Assembly: GCA_948474755.1 (NCBI GenBank)
Contig: CAOLHI010002145.1
Coordinates: forward strand, 434,001 to 498,000
Source: Ctenosaura bakeri
Lineage: Eukaryota > Chordata > Lepidosauria > Squamata > Iguanidae
Length of the DNA: 64,000 nt
Direction: 5' to 3'
In this document: positions 23,494-35,719 of the stretch, piece after piece
How positions within the stretch are numbered: the stretch's first letter is position 1
How the letters are laid out: the number at the start of each line of letters is the position of its first letter
Position numbers and translations under genes: made by a program
The notes under the pieces: model-generated
Database searches by the model: none
Told to the model about the DNA's origin: nothing
What the model saw: only the letters and a program-made list of their open reading frames with translations

Positions 23494-23634
23494 CAGCCAT
23501 CCTCAACCTGTCCCCCTTCATATATATTGAAGTATAACTCCTGTCATCCCAAAGAACATAAGTAGCCTTGTGGGCTAAGGATAATAGAAACTGTAGTCCA
23601 AAACATCTAGAAGGAGCCAGATTGGGGAAGGCTG
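23494..23634. mobile_element. hAT-like MITE with anti-parallel ends
   Basis: The left end cagccatcctcaacctg and the right end attggggaaggctg are near inverses. Inside, gtataactcctgtcatccc and actgtagtccaaaacatcta show the 'gactacaactcccatcat' landmark of a very common reptile MITE, in both orientations. No clean flanking duplication. Confidence 0.65.
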
Positions 23635-24369
23635 TTCTATTGCTTGCCAAGACTCATCAGTCACTGGAATGATAGATTCCAGGTATGCTTTCTCTTAATG
23701 TGCTGGAAATGGCCTGATAAGGGGACAGACCTATTGTTAATATGGGATTGATAAATTAGGTGACTTATTGTGAATAGTGCTTTGGAGCTGAAGAGATAGC
23801 TTTCACTGTGCAACACTGCTTAATGATTCCTTCATTTTTGAGTTGGAAAATTGAATATAAATAAGTACAAACCCCTGATATTTGGCAACATATAAACACC
23901 TGAAAAGGAGGATTTAACTAAGTAGCTTTTAAAAAGATTTACGTGGTATATAAAGCAGAAGGGATCTTTAGATTTGTATTTAGGAGAACTACCTCATCAT
24001 TAACTCAAGTTTATTTTTCTTCATTTAGATAAAGAAAGGATTTGAGGGTGATGATTTAAAATATTTATTGTAGTTACAAATATTGTAGTACTTCTTGATG
24101 GGATATGTCTCCAGCCCTATATTGCAGGTATGGTAGCAACAGATTCTATGACAGATGTGTGGATTCAGTAGCAAAGTAGAGTCTGATTAAAGTCAAGCCT
24201 GATTACATGCTGTATACTTTAGGGCAACTGATGGATGTGATCCTGATCATGCCAGAGTTTCAATAGTTATTTTAATGAGACCATAAATATGGTATGTTGT
24301 ATGAAAAGGAGGTATCCAAGCAGTTAAATATGTATTTCATTTATTAGGAATTGGTCCATGGGAATGAAT

Positions 24370-24387
24370 AGTGTGTGTGTGTGTGTA
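24370..24387 (+). repeat. (GT)n microsatellite
   Basis: Short pure gt run followed by further T/G-rich sequence. Confidence 0.9.
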
Positions 24388-25144
24388 TTCATTTGTTTGT
24401 GTCTCTGTGTATAAGCAAATATACACTATAGTGGTTAATAGTCATACTAGAAAATATTTTATATTTTACAGAGTGAGAAATCTGCCTTTGCCTCAAAAAT
24501 ATATATAATCTTCTTCTTCTGACCCACATTCTGTTTTCATAAACCTACAAACATACAAATGCCTATGTATAATAATAGGCAGAAGTGTACTGGGGTGATT
24601 TTGGCAGCTTTTATGGCCAATTTTTGTGTAGATAAGAGAGTTAGAAGCTTCAAACACCAAAGAACTAAGGCAAACAAACAAACAAACTCACAGCCAAAAT
24701 ATACATAGATCATTGTCTAATATTTTACAGTGGTCTCTTTTTCTTTTTTGCTGTAGCTGTTTTGAAACAGGAGCATGTTAGAAAATCATCTGTAGCAGTT
24801 CATTGCATCTTTCAGCATGGATGATAATGGTGTCTCCATGGCCTCTAAAATAAATAAATAAAAGCGGGAAAATGGGCTTTCATTACTCCCGGCTTTTTGT
24901 GCCATATAAACGCAGGCGAGTGTCTTTTGTTCCTTCTGTTCGTTGATAATGCCAAGCTGCACACAAAACTGCTGAAGTAATGCTTGTGAGCCAAGTGAAA
25001 AAAAAGACAAACAAAAAACCCCAAAGAGGTTATGCAGGGATAGCAAAGTCATTCCCCTCCCGGTGCCATCCTTGCTTTTGTTCAGTGGCAGCGGTGGCGG
25101 CGGCAGGACTGCCACCAGCAAGGTATCTAAATCAGTCTATGTTA

Positions 25145-25235
25145 CAGTGCAATCTTGTATGCTGTAAGTCCCATTGATTTCAATGGGACTGACTCCCTTT
25201 GGTAAGTGTGGACAAGACTGCAGCTTTAAAAGTGC
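25145..25235. repeat. Dispersed repeat with 'aatgggact' core
   Basis: gtgcaatcttgtatgctgta, agtcccattgatttcaatgg and gactgactccctttggtaag follow the order of a short reptile repeat usually reading 'caatcctatgcacact...cccattgaactcaatgggac'. Related fragments lie at 34,218, 35,085 and 43,321. Confidence 0.5.
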
Positions 25236-25621
25236 ATTTTTAGAGGCAGTGGAAATAAAGGAGTAAAGGTAAAAAGAGGAACAATTGTATTTTTTTCAGC
25301 TGGCAATTAAATTAACAATGCTAGGTCATAACGATAGTTAGAATGAGAAAAATACCAAGGGAGGGAGCTGAATGAACATTAGGACTCCATAAGAACAAGA
25401 GAGAACGCCAAACACTACAGCTGCTTTCTGGAACGGCCAGCCTGTCTGTTTTCAAACAACTCAGCTGTGAAATGAGGCAAGCCTTGAGATTATTACTGGT
25501 CCCAAATGGCAGTTCACATTCAAGAGGAGCGTGGGTTTGCCAGCTCTTATCTCGGTCTCATGGGTGATAGTATTGTCAGTGATTATGTCGTATGTCAGTA
25601 TGTGCTCAATGTTCCCTTTAA

Positions 25622-25636
25622 TGACCTAAATGACCT
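25622..25636 (-). promoter_or_regulatory. Perfect DR3 nuclear-receptor type motif
   Basis: tgacct-aaa-tgacct, i.e. AGGTCA NNN AGGTCA on the minus strand, the classical 3-bp-spaced direct repeat bound by VDR/RXR-type receptors. It lies in a stretch without recognised repeats. The function is not shown. Confidence 0.35.
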
Positions 25637-25904
25637 TGATTATGGGATTGTTTCACTTTGGTTGCCGTCTCCTTCCCCAGCATGTGCCTTTAAAAAATGA
25701 CTGTGGCTGTTCTCTGGGCTGTATCGAGATAGAGACATCACCACAGCACACCATGTTTAACAGCTGTAGTTCCTTGGCTCTATATAGATCTAAAGGCAGT
25801 GTTTGATGGTGTGTATGCCCACTGTTTCCTGACACAACACTACTGGGTCAGCTAACAGCATCCAGAACACAGGAACGACATGGGCAGCATCTTAGGGAAT
25901 GTTG

Positions 25905-26055
25905 TTTGTTGTTAACTGTTGTCAAGTTGACTTCAACTGATGGTGACCCTATAAATGAGAGACTTCAGAGTCACCCTATCCTCAACTGCCCTGCTCAGGT
26001 CTTGCAGATTCAGGGATGAGTCTTCCTTGATGAGCCTATCCATCTGTAATGTGAT
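25905..26055 (-). repeat. SINE-related repeat fragment, second type
   Basis: ttgttgttaactgttgtcaa, gttgacttcaactgatggtg, accctataaatgagagactt, ctgccctgctcaggtcttgc and cttgatgagcctatccatct are landmarks of a common reptile repeat distinct from the main SINE. Family name not asserted. Confidence 0.55.
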
Positions 26056-26059
26056 CTTC

Positions 26060-27960
26060 CACTAAGGATACACTATATTTATTTATTTATTTGATCAGGG
26101 CTCTTTTCACCATCAGGCTGTCTTGGGATGTAGAAATGTTTATTTGGGACCCTGCCCTTCCTTAAATCTCACCTGATGCTGAGGAGCTATCCATGGTCCT
26201 GTAAATCATGCTGTCTTCTCTCTGCATAAACATATGGAACATAGCACGGGTCCCACAATTCTGGCATTCCAGCTGATGGAATAGAGATACTCATCTGCTC
26301 ATATAATGGAGTTCTATAGCAGTAAACTTCTGTACCACTTCGAAAGCTGGTTCCTATGCTTGTTGAAACTCACCATCTAGGCTGCTTACTCCAAAGGGCC
26401 AGGCACTCATTCTCTGAAACAGTGTTACTGAGAACCACTTCTCAGATAGTTTTTCAGCAACCTTGTTGGCTGTACATCTCAGCAACCAAGTCTTAATATT
26501 ATACCTTTACTCATACTCAGCTTTAACTTTTGTCCTTGATATAGGCTGCTAGCAGAAGAGAAGTGCATCCATCTTCTAAACAAAACTATAACAGAAGAAG
26601 AAAATGTACGGTTGTAATTTTTTTGAAGAAAACCATTGGGCATGCTAATTAACCCAGGACTGCTTGAACACTGTGTTATGCAAAACAGCCAACAGTTTAA
26701 CTTACAAAGCATATGGTTTATTTATGATGGACAAATAAAATGTGGAACATATAGAAAATACATTTTCTTCAAAAAAAAAATGTTAAAGATTTGTTTCATT
26801 CAGCTACATAGAACCTTTCAAGAAATGTTTGATCTACCTTCTCCAGGACAAGTAATTATATAAAAAGATAGATTGCGTGCTATATGGAATCTGTAATCTG
26901 AAATTATAACTGTATGCCTGTCTGTCTATCTGTCTTTCTCTCTGCTTTTACACTTTGTAATCCTAGACACCTGCGTTATGGCTTGACTACGCCTGGTTGG
27001 TTGCTTCAGATGGAACAATCCATTAAATAGTAATATGCATAGCAGTCTGACTGAAATTCTTTACAACATTAGTGTCACGGTGGTAGATTAATAGTCCATA
27101 TGCTGGAAATGTATATATGCTTCAACAACCCTTTGACATAAACACAAATACATGTGCAGATGTTATTAATTCTCCTTTTATTTGTTACATATATTTAAAA
27201 TCATAAGCTTTGCCTTCATTATGAAACATGCTGAGACTTCTTCTCTGAGTGAATGAATTCTGGCTATTTTGCAGTTTTATATCATACCAACTGCAATCTA
27301 TTGATTAGGAACTAAGGAGGTGGAGTTATACCAGCATATCATAAAGTATCACTGTTGTGTTACTTTGTGTTACTTTCTTTCAAGGTCAGTTTTTATTTTC
27401 AAGATGAATTTTCCCATCACATTTTAAAGTGATTTATGATCCATGCAAGATTACTGTGGAGGGAATAGTCCTATAATGTATGGAGACTTCACTATTACAA
27501 TTAGTTTTCTAGAGGGCTCTTTCCAACAGTGTTTCTAAGGCTAGAAAGAGCAAAGGCTCAGAATAGTACAGTATGTAGATGAGACTCCCTTCAAGGGAAA
27601 AGATGAAGACAGATGGGAGGTAAAAAGCTTGTAAAAGTTAATTTTTGGATAGCAACTTTCTGAATTTCCACCAACAATCCCCTGGGAAATTTGGAAGTCT
27701 CTATTCCAAATGTCCATCCCAAGATGAGTTCCTAATATGCTCACATAGAGTTTTGCAGGAGAGTTGCACCACTAGTGTTCTGCCACTGTAGAGTGGAGGA
27801 GATGAAGTACACCAGGGGAGTGGGAGAGATGAACCATGTGTTGTGACTTGGTTGGGGTCAGGATCCAGAGCCCCGTAATCTCCCCTGACATGCTGCCTCA
27901 AAGGAGCAAGAAGACCCCCCCCCAGTCCTCCAACCTATATAGTTAATTTTCCTGCCATTC
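26060..27960. other. Intergenic, no recognised feature
   Basis: Contains a short (ATTT) tract near 26,069-26,083 and otherwise AT-rich DNA. No gene, RNA or clear transposon end recognised. Confidence 0.5.
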
Positions 27961-27964
27961 CCAT

Positions 27965-27988
27965 CTGTGTGTGTGTGTGTGTGTGTGT
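27965..27988 (+). repeat. (GT)n microsatellite
   Basis: Uninterrupted gt run. Confidence 0.95.
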
Positions 27989-28664
27989 GGAGGACAGCAA
28001 CTACTACCAATGTTGTAGCAAACTGAATTTGGAAGGGGAATGGCAAAAGAAAAGCTGCTCCCCTTTGCGTTATGTCTTCCTGACTATGTTCAGCTAGTAG
28101 TGCGGAGTAAGGAGCAATAGATTTGCTGTGGATTCTTCTCCCTCCTGACCTCCATAGGATGGCTCAGTACAGCACTCTTGTGCAGGCAAGTGCATTCCAC
28201 TTTGTAAGCAGCTATAGGATTCCCAACTCCCAACTATACTAGAAGACAGGAGTAGATGAAGGGCAGCTGCATATGGCCTCTCAAGGCAGGTTTTGTGACC
28301 CTTGGCCCCACCAGATTTCTCAGGCTGCCTTTTTTCCTGGAAGAAAAAGGTATGTGCTGGAAGTCTCTGGAATAAAAGTTAATATCTTACAGAGATTGAA
28401 CCCACCCTCTATTTCCTGCCTGTGTGGTATTTAACATGACAAATATCCTTTTTTCAAAACCAGAAGTAGATTTCTAGCCATATCTAAGGATTCTTTTTTT
28501 TAAAAAAAAGAATTGGCAGTCAGTTTGGCTTCCCAGAGGCAACAAACTGCCTTCCAAAGATGCTGCAGATACCCATGCCTGCTATAAAGGGATTAGCTAA
28601 GGGCAATGGAGCTAAGGTAGAATGTGCAGAAGGAGGCAACATTTTGGACAGACCAGATTTGGAA

Positions 28665-28705
28665 ATTATTTATTCACCAAATAAATATTATTTATTCACC
28701 AAATA
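28665..28705 (+). repeat. Short tandem duplication, 19-bp unit
   Basis: attatttattcaccaaata occurs at 28,665-28,683 and again at 28,687-28,705, separated by 3 nt. Confidence 0.9.
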
Positions 28706-28973
28706 GCTTTCTTCAAACTCTTCTTCTGGTGCTGGTAGCAATAAATAATATCCATTGTTCTTTATAAACAGGACACATTAACATATACATTCTTGTAACT
28801 TGCATATATTAGATGCAGGGCTTTTTAGGCTATTGTTGCACTGCAACTCCCCTTAGCCATCACTAGTATAGTCAGTGGTGCGAGATTATTAATTAATTAT
28901 TTTATTTTATTTATATCTTGCCTTTCTCCCAGCACAGGATTCAAGCAGCTTACAATGATGTAAAAACACTATA

Positions 28974-29595
28974 TAGTCCTCCCTCCACATTTCCAGGTTT
29001 GGCGTTCATAGATTTGATTATTTGCAAGCATGCATGCTCCCCCTCAGTTCTCCTCCTCCCATTCCTATGCATTTTGCTCTGGGGCAAGTTTTGCTCCAAG
29101 GCAAAATGGAAGGGAATGGGGTGTGGGGAAGTGTTCAAAAAAGTCTTCCTTTCCTCTTCTGGAGTTTTCCCCCTCCCATTCCCCATCTATTTTCTCTGTG
29201 CTGGTGCAAAATGGAGTGCAAAATGCAGTGGGAAGAGGAAGGGGGAACTCTGGAGGAGGAAAGGAAGTCTCTTTGGAGCCTTCTCTCCCACCCCATTCCC
29301 CTCCATTTTGCATGGGAATGGGAAGTGGGGGGGCATTTGCGCACTAGCCTGTTATAGCACAATGATTCCACTTTCAGCATCCTCTGGAATCTGGGCCCCT
29401 CCCAAAACTGCAAACCCCAGGATTCCAGAGGATGTTGAAAGTGGAATCGCGCTATAACAGGCTAGTGCGGAAATGGCCGGGGGAGCCCTGGCAGGGAATG
29501 ATTGGCAGAAAAGATGGGGGAGGTATTCATGATTTTTCCACTTTCAAAGGGTTCTATGACCAGAATGATCCCTCGTGACTGTGGAGGGAGGACTG
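28974..29595. mobile_element. Tc1/mariner-like (Tigger-like) MITE, TA target site
   Basis: The left end tagtcctccctccac and the right end gtggagggaggactg are inverse apart from the first base. TA occurs on both sides (28,972-28,973 and 29,596-29,597). The interior is C/T- and A/G-rich with imperfect inverse blocks (ccattccc...gggaatgg). It holds a further nested foldback element. The open frames of 100-179 codons here are by-products of this composition. Confidence 0.7.
29333..29477. mobile_element. Short foldback element nested in the mariner-like MITE
   Basis: The left terminus gcatttgcgcactagcctg is mirrored by caggctagtgcggaaatggc. Arms carry ttatagcacaatgattccac and tggaatcgcgctataa, and the ggattccagagga motif. 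Flanks are GGGGG at 29,328-29,332 and CGGGG at 29,478-29,482 (one mismatch, low complexity). About 145 bp. Confidence 0.8.
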
Positions 29596-30049
29596 TACAA
29601 CTAAAAATAATTCATACAAAAAGTTAAAATACAATTAAATCAGAGTTCTGTTTAAAAAACACAGGTGAAAAACAAAATTAAAGGCAGTTTTAAAAATGCA
29701 TTTAAACAATGCAATAGAAACACAACACCACCATTAAAAGACCCATCTGTTGCAACATATTAGAAAACAAATGCCTCCTTAAATAAAAAGGTCTTCACCC
29801 TCCTGCAGAAAGACATAAGGGAGGGTGCTAAATGGGCCTTCTGGGGATGAGAGTTGGGAGAAGTAATTGAGAAGACTTCTCCTATGTCCTCCCCAAATAT
29901 GCTTCTGATGGTGGTAGTGCCAAGAGAATGCCTCCTCCTGCTTCTCTTAAAGCTTGGGCAGGTTGATACAGGGAGATATGGTCTTTCAGTTAGTCTGACC
30001 AAAGCTGGTGAGAGCTTCAGTCGCACTGCAAGAGAAGAGCTGCAGGTTT

Positions 30050-31575
30050 TACCCTGGATCAAAGTTTTCTCCTTGCTATTTGCTTTTAATCATCTTAAGC
30101 CCCTTCAAAAGAAAAATGCTTCCTAGTGTCTTTTTTATAAAAGGATTCTTTTTAGAGCAAGATGCCCTGTCTACTCCATGCTACATTTCTCAATTTCAGT
30201 TTCTCATTTTACTAACCATCTTTTGTGTTTCAGCATTTTCAGAGCAGTGACAACATTATGTATATAATATAATACCAGCTGAAAGTATAGAAAGATAATT
30301 CACAGACTGAAAAGGGAGTTCATTTTTCAGTTGGACATTTTGAAGAAGCAAAGAAGGCCCTCCTCTTCATTGGACTGCCTTATCATTGAAAAATTGAAAA
30401 TAAATTAAAGCTGTATGAAATGGAGCTAACATGATAGAACTACAGTGACCTGGTAAATTGGATTTGGCTAGCTAAAAACATCATTAACTTAAAGCATTCT
30501 AGCTTACTAGGGCAATGTGAGCTCTCATGGACTAGGATGTGATCACGTGCTTTCCTCATTTACATTTTAACACCTTTTAGAGCTTCTAAAGCCAGCTAAA
30601 TGCAGATGTCTTAGAAGCTCAGATAATGTACAATTCTTGAAGGTTTAAAGGGCAAACTATGAGGTGTTATTTTAGCTAGAAAAAGCTAAACAAACAAATG
30701 GCAGAAGTGACATGATAGTACCAAAAATAGTCTTCCTTGTGCTTTTCTCCCCATGATTTTTTTAACTTTTCTTTTAAAGCTTTATTCAATAAATTATTTA
30801 AATTTGATTTTTCTAAACATGGCTCCTCAGATATGATGGGAGTTTTAGTCCAATAATATCTGGGAATCCAAGACGAGGGAAGGCTGAAATTACACCTTTT
30901 CACTGAACATCTAGTTCAGACTTTTGTGATTTACAGACAAATTAACAACAGGACAGCAGGCACAAAAACTCCCACATGTTTTAAAGTAGGTTGCTTTGAA
31001 ATAACGCAAAGTTTTATTTTAACATACTTCAGTTGCACATATTTGAATCACGTGTTTTGTTAGGTATAGTTTATTTTAAATAACATTATCTGACTTCTCT
31101 TTTGATCCCAGCTTTATGGAATCAACTGAGAAACTTGCAGAGAAATTAACAGAAGATGCAACCAAATATTTTTAGCATGGAAGTGGACTTGCCCAGGGTC
31201 CTGCCCCTTCCCCGGTATGTGCACTTTTTAGACTTTGTCTTTCTCCATGGTTCTCTCCAGAGAGAGGCAGGGGTGTGCTCTTCACTCATCACCATAGGAG
31301 AATGTAGAAACTAAACTAAAGTATTTTATTGTGATTTGAATATGGAATCTTCCAGCACTATACAATGGATATTAGACCTAAACTGCAGGATCATTGGTGT
31401 GTTTCAAACTGCTGTATGGGTTATGGTTTTCTTCCTGGTGAAATAATGCTGTGGTTGCTTCATTTTATCACAGCTCCATGTATCAGCTGGATACAACACC
31501 ATAAACATGACAAAGTCAGCCCATCATGCAGGCATCTCATGATCACTTCTTTTATGACCACAAGCTAACTCTTGA
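30050..31575. other. Intergenic; one hAT-like MITE fragment
   Basis: At 30,818-30,895 the words ggctcctcagatatgatggg, agttttagtccaataatatc and gagggaaggctg mark a fragment of the MITE type seen complete at 23,494. Otherwise nothing recognised. Confidence 0.5.
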
Positions 31576-31579
31576 TCCT

Positions 31580-31685
31580 AGCTTGTATGTGCTTCCTCAT
31601 TAATAACTTTTGCCATCTTGTCCACACTCTGACATTGCTCATCCAGACATGTTCTGGTTTTTATCTGTGAAATGTTGAAGGATAT
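31580..31685 (+). repeat. Diverged dispersed repeat, copy B
   Basis: Partner of 16,720-16,814: tagcttgtatgtgcttcctc, acttttgccatcttg, cactctgacattgctc, then gttgaaggatat. Confidence 0.45.
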
Positions 31686-32077
31686 GTTCATTGTGTGAAT
31701 AGATTCTTTTATGCAGGCTAAAGGAGAAGAGGATTAATTAGAAGAGCAGGCTACCAGGTGATGAGATGTGACGAGATGTGACAATGCCTCCAAGTTCACA
31801 AGTCTCAAAGGCTTGATTTTGACAATGGCAGCAGACTTGTGCAACTCCTACTGTATATTTTCTTAATTTCTGTGTTGAATGCCTTCTTGTACACCTGTTT
31901 TTTACTGTTTGTATGAATAGTGACAAGAAGCCAGGTGGTAGAACAGGCCAGCTTACTGCTGCTCATACATGTAGAAAAACTCTGCCCTTTCCCACAAGGG
32001 TCACACTAATTGGTCCATGAAAGGCAGTCCCAGTTAGCTGTGTAGGCACAGTGGGTACTGGAGCTGCCAGCTGGAGA

Positions 32078-32078
<1 letters not shown>

Positions 32079-32108
<30 letters not shown>

Positions 32109-32110
32109 TA
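32079..32110 (+). repeat. (CT)n followed by T-run
   Basis: Pure tctctc repeat ending in nine or more T. Confidence 0.95.
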
Positions 32111-32518
32111 CAGCATGGGCCTCTGGCAGGGCCTTTCACTCCATCAACATGACACTGGATGTTGGCTGAAAGTTATAATGCAGCCAAATTCAGAGTATAA
32201 TTCTGAGAGGTCTCAACAGCATGGTAATTTCAGTTCAGCCTAAGCCTTATTGAGAGACATTTCTTGGTTCTGTTTTTCATTTAATCAGAGAGAGAAACAG
32301 AAGATTAAGCCTTCTGTTTCCAAATTTTTTTAAAAAAATTACATTTTTAGTTTTCTATTCCTATATTTGTCAGAATATTTTGGAAGATTGCTTTCCAAAG
32401 GCATTAAAACCATGGATCTAAGGTAAAAAAAAAAAAAATTAGTTACTGGACATCAAATAATGTACATTTTCAAGTAAAGTTTCTTTTGATTAATACCTGA
32501 TCATCACGTGTATCTGAG

Positions 32519-32696
32519 GTCATTTCCGCACTAGCCTGTTATAGTGCGATGATTCCACTTTCAACATCCTCTGGAATCCTGGGGTTTGCAGTTTCGGGAG
32601 AGGCCAGGCGGCCCCTCCTGAAACTGCAAACCCCAGGATTCCAGAGGATGTTGAAAGTGGAATCATCTCACTATAGCAGGCTAGTGCAGAAATGGC
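32519..32696. mobile_element. Short foldback element, target duplication CTGAG
   Basis: A 178-bp near-perfect palindrome. The left terminus gtcatttccgcactagcctg is mirrored by caggctagtgcagaaatggc. It is flanked by exact CTGAG at 32,514-32,518 and 32,697-32,701. Long arms include ccactttcaacatcctctgg and ggaatcctggggtttgcagt with inverses. The loop carries the palindromic ggccaggcggcc. Confidence 0.9.
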
Positions 32697-33795
32697 CTGA
32701 GTGAACATCTGAAAATTAAAGCACAATAATTTGTGCCAATTGTTTCCTTTCTTCCTGCTCCTTTCCCTGATCGGTATGTTCAGCCAAAGTCTTCTTCCTA
32801 ATTGCCTTGTTCAGTCTCACCAATGTACCTTTTCCAGCAACGTATGTGGCAGAATTATCCTTTCATGTCATTCTGCCAGTAACTTGAATATGCAGATATA
32901 TTTGAGAAAGAGAAAATTACATAATTTCCCACAACTTCAAGCTGTAGTGTAACAAAAGGTGTACAGCAGGACTGCTTGCAGGGCTGAGACAGGTACAGAG
33001 TGTGTGAAGAAGATGAAACAGATACACTCCTACTGGGGGGAAAAAACCATGGGTCTTCTAGAAAACAAAAAGTCTTGGGTGGTAAAACTCGTGATCTGCC
33101 CAAGGTGTGAAAACTACTAATTATGCCTCTTCAGGTATGATACTGAGTGCTAAATGTGAGCTGTAGTGGACGAAATAGCTGGTGATTAATAGGTAAACTT
33201 TAATCACCCTTGTACCTGTGATGCCTTTCAGATTCTACTCCCTTAGCTGATTGCACTATTTCAAGAAGGCCAAATTATAGCCACAGCCTCCAAGTCTTTC
33301 CTTGTTATCTGCCAGACAGCTATTTGTGAGGCATGTAATTTCACGTAAGCTGCTGGGTTGCCAGTCAGATTTTCAAGCAGGGATCTGACAAACTGCAATA
33401 TGTATGCCAAGAATGTAGCTGACTCTTGTATGTTGTAAATAAAAAAGGAAATTCAGAAGACAAAATAGGGAAAGAGAAATAGTCTTTTATATATTCTCAT
33501 TAAAAGATCAAAATGGCATATAGGTTCTTAATGTACAAAAGGTTAAAGGAGAATATGAGCAAGTTTGGCAAGTTAAAATACAAATACAAAATATATCAAA
33601 ATATAATACAATACCACAAGGAAGCAGGATAAGATACAAACTGCGGCAACAGCAAATCAGGAAGTGAAGTGTTCACTAAGAGAATGCTACTCTTATAGCA
33701 CCTTTACAACTGCTTCCAATAACAGTAGCAGGTGAAGGTCCTCTATAACACCAATAGACCAATTAACCCCATAATGACTAAAGTTGTAAGTCTTG

Positions 33796-34245
33796 TCAGT
33801 TCCAACATTGTGCTTGCCAGGTTCTGAAGTTTTGCTTTTGTACATTCATAAAGTTAAAGAAATGTACATTTACTTTTTCTCTTACTTCCAGTCTCAGTCC
33901 TTTATGTAGGTATGGGCTGAAACAAATCACTGAACTGGATATATAAGATAGAGCAACTAAAACATCAAACAAGGGAGTGTACATCTTGTGACCGCTGTCA
34001 TTTATAGAAGATAATAGCAGAAGAAGCTTGTGGGTGTTTAGGAAACTCCCATGGGTCATGTTTGGCCTCTGTATTGGACGTTCCTCATTTCTGACATAAG
34101 TTTTGTGGTCTCTTTCATAGATGCTTGTTCTTGTTCTTGTGACTCTAGGAAAGTGGAGAAAGACATCCATGCTGCATACAATTTTGTGCTCACTTGATTT
34201 TGGAAAGTGTTGCTTATATGCCTGACAGAGAAGTCCTATGCCCAC
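33796..34245 (-). other. Unassigned 149-codon open frame
   Basis: One of the longest open frames in AT-rich DNA of this window. The predicted peptide is Ser/His/Lys rich and has no motif, signal peptide or family that I recognise. It lacks a splice context and codon bias. At this composition a frame of this size in 64 kb on two strands is not surprising. Most likely non-coding or a decayed repeat. Confidence 0.2.
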
Positions 34246-34288
34246 TTAGCTAGGAGTAGGTCCTACTAAACTTACTTCAGGGTAGACA
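34218..34288. repeat. Dispersed repeat fragment, 'gtcctatgcccactta' type
   Basis: Same type as 25,145: aagtcctatgcccacttagc, ggagtaggtcctactaaact, tacttcagggtagacat. It directly precedes a SINE. Confidence 0.45.
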
Positions 34289-34290
34289 TA

Positions 34291-34512
34291 ACATGGTGTA
34301 GTAGTTTGAGTATAGGATTATGATTCTGGGACTCCAGGGTTCAAATCCCTACTGAGCTGTGGAAACCTACTGAGTGACTTTGGGCAAGTCACAGTCTCTC
34401 AACTTCAGAGGAAAGCAACAGCAACCCCTCTCTAAACCTTGCCAAGAATACTCCGTGACAGGCTTGCTTTCAGGTCACTATAACTCAGAAACAACTTGAT
34501 GGCACACAACAC
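34291..34512 (+). repeat. tRNA-derived SINE (plus orientation), near full length
   Basis: Head: acatggtgtagtagtttgag (A-box-like) and agggttcaaatcccta (B-box-like). Body: actttgggcaagtcacagtc, tctcaacttcagaggaaagc, aaaccttgccaagaatactc. 3' end: aacaacttgatggcacacaa. The head-to-tail order here fixes the family's orientation. Confidence 0.9.
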
Positions 34513-35084
34513 ATACATGCTTGCACTGTAAGTTCTGCCTTATTTCAATTAAGGCCTAGAATTTTAATCCATATGGGGTTGTATGAGGAGGTAAATTCTC
34601 TTCACATACATTTTCAGTCAGATTGTTTCTGATTTCTTCTTTGAAATAGGTTGTGCTGCTTTTTCTGATGGCCCATAGGAGGTGCTAGTGTACCTTTATT
34701 AAATTGGACAAGTGGGGAGAGCCCATTTTCCTTCCCAGCAGAGGCAGAAGCTGTTTTGATCTCTTCTGTATTAATCTAGTAAGCCCAGTTCTTCTGAGCA
34801 AATCCACCATGCCTCAAATGCTGTGGGATTATTTTTATGCCTATAATGTGTGAATATATTTCATTTTAAAATGAAAGGATAGAAAGGTAACAGAAAAGAG
34901 GTATGCAGAGTTTGAAATTTAAGGTACGGCTGCAGAAAAAAAATATTTGATTCATACTTGAGGAAAAAAGCGACTGGAAAACCAAAGTGTATATAAGACA
35001 AGAGGTTTAAACAGTCTTTACCTGTCATATGCCTAACTTAAAAGAGTAGTATATGGGCTAGCAGTTTGATGACATACACTGTGG

Positions 35085-35168
35085 AATCTTATGCATGTTT
35101 ACTAATAAGTAAGATGTGCTATGTTCAGTTGGGCTTATTCCCAAATAAATGTGCATGGGATTTTGCAT
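35085..35168. repeat. Dispersed repeat fragment related to 25,145
   Basis: ggaatcttatgcatgtttac, tcagttgggcttattcccaa and atgtgcatgggattttgcat match the same short repeat in order. Confidence 0.45.
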
Positions 35169-35719
35169 GAAAACACATGCGATAATAAAAAAAGACTTTT
35201 GACTTAAGTTGTATTTAGGGCATTCCATGTTCCAAAATGCAGAGAAACTACAGCTCTTAAAGACTTAACATTTTTCACTCAAGTTGCAATCAGAGCTTTC
35301 TATTTAAAGTCCAAAATGCTGGAAAACTGCAGCTGCGGAGGATCATGCTCTTACAATCCAATCCAATGTTTTGGCAATATGGTCCTGATATACTTGCATC
35401 CTATGCTATGGTTGCTTCCAGATTCACCAGTTCCTTGTGCATAGTCATCAGTGGCAGAGTGAAAGATCTAAGCCCCAGTTTTGTCTGTCACCTGAAACGG
35501 ACTGATGGGGTCTATGCAGTTCAACCTATTGTGCAGTTGAAGCTGACTCTCTTCATAGAAAGTATCCAGTTGACAACCTTAGACTGATAGAATTGAAATG
35601 AATCTTTAAGTGATACTCAAATTATATTCTTGTTCAATGTATAGTTAAAACATCTTGAAGCATCTTTCCTTTTAGCCGAGTATGTGAGAGAATGGACAAG
35701 ATGGAGTATAAACACTGTG

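Larger units (their letters stand above)
28891..30045 (-). mobile_element. L2/CR1-type LINE 3' end, interrupted
   Basis: On the plus strand the reversed LINE 3' end starts with ttattttattttatttatat-cttgcctttctccca and resumes after a 620-bp insertion. Landmarks after the insertion are aataaaaaggtcttcaccct, cctgcagaaagacataaggg, agggtgctaaatgggccttc, cttaaagcttgggcaggttg and gggagatatggtctttcag. No reverse transcriptase motif remains. The two halves are interrupted at the TA dinucleotide by the element at 28,974-29,595. Confidence 0.75.

Noticed and set aside
28918..29457. 179-codon open frame
   Set aside because: Runs across a LINE tail, a mariner-like MITE and a nested foldback element, so it is not a gene.
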